Shown: one piece after another, positions 62,081-64,000 of the stretch
Layout of the letters: each line of letters begins with the position of its first letter
How positions within the stretch are numbered: the first letter of the stretch is position 1
DNA from: Bacteroidota bacterium
GTDB lineage: Bacteria; Bacteroidota; Bacteroidia; Flavobacteriales_D; Crocinitomicaceae
DNA: 64,000 nt
Assembly (NCBI GenBank): GCA_016192075.1
Contig: JACPUU010000012.1
Coordinates: forward strand, 372,001-436,000
Reading direction: 5' to 3'
Program-made: the position numbers and the translations under genes
The notes under the pieces: model-generated
Told to the model about the DNA's origin: nothing
The model's input: the letters and a program-made list of their open reading frames with translations, nothing else
Databases searched by the model: none

Positions 62081-62861
62081 TCGTATATTCATTCACCCCA
62101 ATTCCAAACAAGGCAAAATCATATTTTACCGAATCTGCCGGATCAAATTTCTGGAGAACGGCCATCAGTTCTTCCAGTGCTTTCCAGTCATCCTGCATGC
62201 GGGTTAACAGGCCCAGCTCACGTGCAACACGCCCCGTGTGTACATCCAGCGGCATGTAAAGTTCAGCCATGGAAATAGATTTCCAGATACCAAAATCAAC
62301 CTTTCGTTTATCTGAGCGAACCATCCAGCGCAGGTACATGTTAATGCGTTTGCAGGCTGAATTGCTGAGAGGTGATGAAATATGCTTTTCACTCCGTTTT
62401 TCATGTTTTGTGAGCAGCATATTTTCTCTGAAATGTACAATTCTGTCTTTGATGGTTCCGTTAAAATTTTTGCCGCCAAAAGCGCTTTCAGGGCCTCCCT
62501 TTTTTTGGTAGAGTTTTCGCAGCGCCAGTATAAAGAAAGTCAGGTCGGCAGCATTGAATGTGCGGTGTACAAAATGCAGCGCTTTAAGATCGTTGGGTGA
62601 TGCATTTTGTATAAACGCATGCGGTTCATGCCCCATTATGTGCAGCAGTTTTTCACCACTTTTCAAAATAGCACTGCGGTTTCCCCAGGCAATGGTAGCC
62701 ATGATGAGACCAATGCTTTCAATATCTTCTTTTCGGGAAAGCTGGTGGGGAATAGCAATAGGGTCTGAATCAATAAATGAAAGGTTGTTGTATTGATCTG
62801 CTTTTTCATCCAGCAGTAATTTCAATTCAGCCCATTTTCCGGAATCAGATGATCTGGCCAT
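62064..62861 (-). CDS. TIGR02757 (DUF2400) family protein
   Basis: A 265-residue protein with the family phrases [85 protein letters not shown] and [17 protein letters not shown]. The last regions resemble the helix-hairpin-helix-like core of DNA glycosylases, but no activity is established. It overlaps the LolD-like gene by 17 bp. The last few codons are GGAGTTAGG-type repeat sequence. Confidence 0.85.
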   Translation of the reverse strand: MARSSDSGKWAELKLLLDEKADQYNNLSFIDSDPIAIPHQLSRKEDIESIGLIMATIAWGNRSAILKSGEKLLHIMGHEPHAFIQNASPNDLKALHFVHRTFNAADLTFFILALRKLYQKKGGPESAFGGKNFNGTIKDRIVHFRENMLLTKHEKRSEKHISSPLSNSACKRINMYLRWMVRSDKRKVDFGIWKSISMAELYMPLDVHTGRVARELGLLTRMQDDWKALEELMAVLQKFDPADSVKYDFALFGIGVNEYTKGVRR

Positions 62862-63495
62862 CTTTCATTTCAAATCGTTTATCAGCCATAGCAGCCAGTT
62901 CACGGTTGTGGGTGACAATAATAAAAGTTTGCCCCATTTCTTTTTTGAGTCTGAAAAAAAGTTCATGCAGCTCTTTGGCATTTACTGAATCAAGGTTACC
63001 TGAAGGCTCATCTGCCAGAATAACAGCCGGATTATTCATCAAAGCCCTTGCAACCGCAACACGCTGCTGTTCACCGCCTGATAGCTGTGAGGGTTTATGT
63101 TCCATGCGGTCACCCAACCCCAGAAACTGAAGCAGTTCTTTAGCCCTTGCAGTTGCTTCGTCTGTAGATTTACGGCCAATCATTGCCGGAATAAGTACAT
63201 TTTCAAGTGCTGTAAATTCAGGTAATAGCTGGTGAAACTGAAAAATAAATCCCAGTTTTTTATTCCGGAAGGTGGCCAGTGATTCACCACTGAGCCCGCC
63301 CAGGTTTTCACCGTCAATGTATATCTCTCCGCGGTCAGCTTTATCAAGCGTTCCCAATATCTGAAGCAAGGTTGTTTTACCGGCACCTGATGAACCCACA
63401 ATACAGGCAATTTCACCTTGTTTTACATCCAGATCAATGCCCTTAAGGATTGACAGGTTTCCGTAATTTTTGTAAATTCCCTTCGCCTTTAACAT
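62845..63495 (-). CDS. lolD: ABC transporter ATP-binding protein (LolD-like)
   Basis: A 216-residue ATPase. Walker A is GSSGAGKTT (34-42), then [33 protein letters not shown] (about 138-152), Walker [13 protein letters not shown] (about 158-169) and the switch histidine in IIVTHNREL. The [15 protein letters not shown] phrase and overall length fit LolD, the energising subunit for lipoprotein release from the inner membrane, or a MacB-type permease. The cognate permease is not in the window. It overlaps the TIGR02757 gene by 17 bp. Confidence 0.87.
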   Translation of the reverse strand: MLKAKGIYKNYGNLSILKGIDLDVKQGEIACIVGSSGAGKTTLLQILGTLDKADRGEIYIDGENLGGLSGESLATFRNKKLGFIFQFHQLLPEFTALENVLIPAMIGRKSTDEATARAKELLQFLGLGDRMEHKPSQLSGGEQQRVAVARALMNNPAVILADEPSGNLDSVNAKELHELFFRLKKEMGQTFIIVTHNRELAAMADKRFEMKDGQII

Positions 63496-63512
63496 ACGTC
63501 GCTAAAATTAGG

Positions 63513-63520
63513 TAGATTTG
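63513..63520 (+). promoter_or_regulatory. -7 promoter element of the M50 protease gene
   Basis: TAGATTTG matches TAnnTTTG and lies 27 nt before the ATG at 63548, in the gap divergent from lolD. Confidence 0.55.
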
Positions 63521-63547
63521 TGTTGTCTGGTTCTATTTTAATCTGAA

Positions 63548-64000
63548 ATGTTCGAAGAGAGCGAAAATTTATTTCCTTCAAAGCCTGAACTTGTTCAGCC
63601 AGAGCAAGGTTCACGCTATATGAGACTGATTGTCTCTATGGTGCTCTTTTTTGTGGTCTTTATCATTCTTGTTCCTGAAAATTATATACTGGCCGCTGAA
63701 ATTATTGGCATTTTGCTGCTGCATGAATTCGGACACCTGATCATGATGAAAATTTTTGGATACAAGGCATTAAACATGTTGTTCATTCCGCTTCTCGGCG
63801 CCATGGTTACCGGTAATAAGATTAAAGTATCACAAAAACAAAAAGTACTGATTAGTATGATGGGGCCGCTGCCCGGCATTATTCTGGGATGCGGTTTATT
63901 CGCCTGGGCTGTTGCGGCAGCGCCGGATATTTACCTGGTTGAACTGGCGCTTTTGCTGATGAGCATTAATATTCTGAACCTGATTCCGCTTGATCCGCTG
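63548..64000 (+). CDS. Site-2 protease family (peptidase M50) membrane protein, 3' end outside window
   Basis: The frame opens at ATG 63548 (MFEESENLFPSKPELVQ) and stays open to the window edge (151 codons). A membrane helix at about 26-42 is followed by the zinc-protease motif HEFGH (residues 59-63) inside a hydrophobic segment, and LIPLDPL at the window end. The last is the start of the NxxPxxxxDG motif that supplies the third metal ligand in site-2 proteases. The protein would cleave substrates in the plane of the inner membrane. The truncation is by the window, not by mutation. Confidence 0.82.
   Translation, partial: MFEESENLFPSKPELVQPEQGSRYMRLIVSMVLFFVVFIILVPENYILAAEIIGILLLHEFGHLIMMKIFGYKALNMLFIPLLGAMVTGNKIKVSQKQKVLISMMGPLPGIILGCGLFAWAVAAAPDIYLVELALLLMSINILNLIPLDPL

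Overview
The window reads as a chromosomal segment of a Bacteroidota bacterium, probably a Flavobacteriales member; the family level is inference. Direct support: many genes are preceded by the Bacteroidota -7 element TAnnTTTG and lack a Shine-Dalgarno sequence. The gene content fits too: type III glutamine synthetase, a type IX secretion tail, a DUF3276/PUR protein, BatA, a DUF1569 protein, GIN-domain and DUF4836-like lipoproteins, split YeeE/YedE proteins and a dihydroorotase without its metal site. I see no rRNA, tRNA, prophage, intact insertion sequence or CRISPR array. Coding density is very high, and several convergent pairs have abutting or overlapping stop codons (6499/6500, 17473-17476, 42426/42427).

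Layout. 1-1.5 kb: end of a cytochrome c assembly gene, a DinB-like protein and a small ORF. 1.5-5.7 kb: a secreted caspase-like protein and a TPR/SpoIIE phosphatase, separated by a 126-bp tandem repeat. 5.8-9.6 kb: SGNH hydrolase, CorC-like membrane protein, ABC-F ATPase. 9.8-13 kb: a three-gene phosphorelay (PAS kinase, single-domain receiver, receiver-kinase). 13-22 kb: phosphatase, hypotheticals, acyl-CoA carboxylase beta chain, Nudix protein, lipoproteins, a thioredoxin-like DUF255 protein and Hsp20. 22.4-24.6 kb: glutamine synthetase III with its own promoter and terminator.

24.6-29.6 kb is a methionine operon. It has a promoter, a SAM riboswitch, an unannotated 37-residue leader peptide ending in eight cysteines within nine residues, then metX, hom, two half-size YeeE/YedE sulfur transporters and a metZ/metY-type sulfhydrylase. 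Its logic appears to be import of reduced sulfur, activation of homoserine and direct sulfhydrylation, under control by SAM and, I infer, by cysteine supply.

29.6-36.7 kb: a reverse-strand group (SixA-like phosphatase, YdeI-like protein, membrane protein, M42-type peptidase, YigZ), ornithine aminotransferase, a TonB-like MORN protein and mtaB. 36.7-40.8 kb: DUF3276, miaA, a KdsC-like phosphatase with an HTH-like head, DAHP synthase, and an epimerase-like domain fused to two CBS domains. This last cluster is one of the more unusual parts of the window.

40.8-46 kb: alpha/beta hydrolase, GIN-domain lipoprotein, T9SS cargo, and dacB with a decayed copy of its own tail. 46-53.9 kb: an exopolysaccharide operon (asnB, GT4, wza-like, wzc-like, rfbC, wecA-like). 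54-64 kb: uvrA, a truncated RluA-type protein ending in the same palindrome as uvrA, a SAM-dependent methyltransferase, a dihydroorotase-like protein, BatA, a TIGR02757 protein, a LolD-like ATPase and the start of an M50 protease.

A recurring theme is gene 3' ends lying in or duplicated by repeats: the SpoIIE gene (126-bp tandem), uvrA and its neighbour (42-nt palindrome), dacB (tail copy) and the TIGR02757 gene (degenerate GGATTTAG-type repeats).
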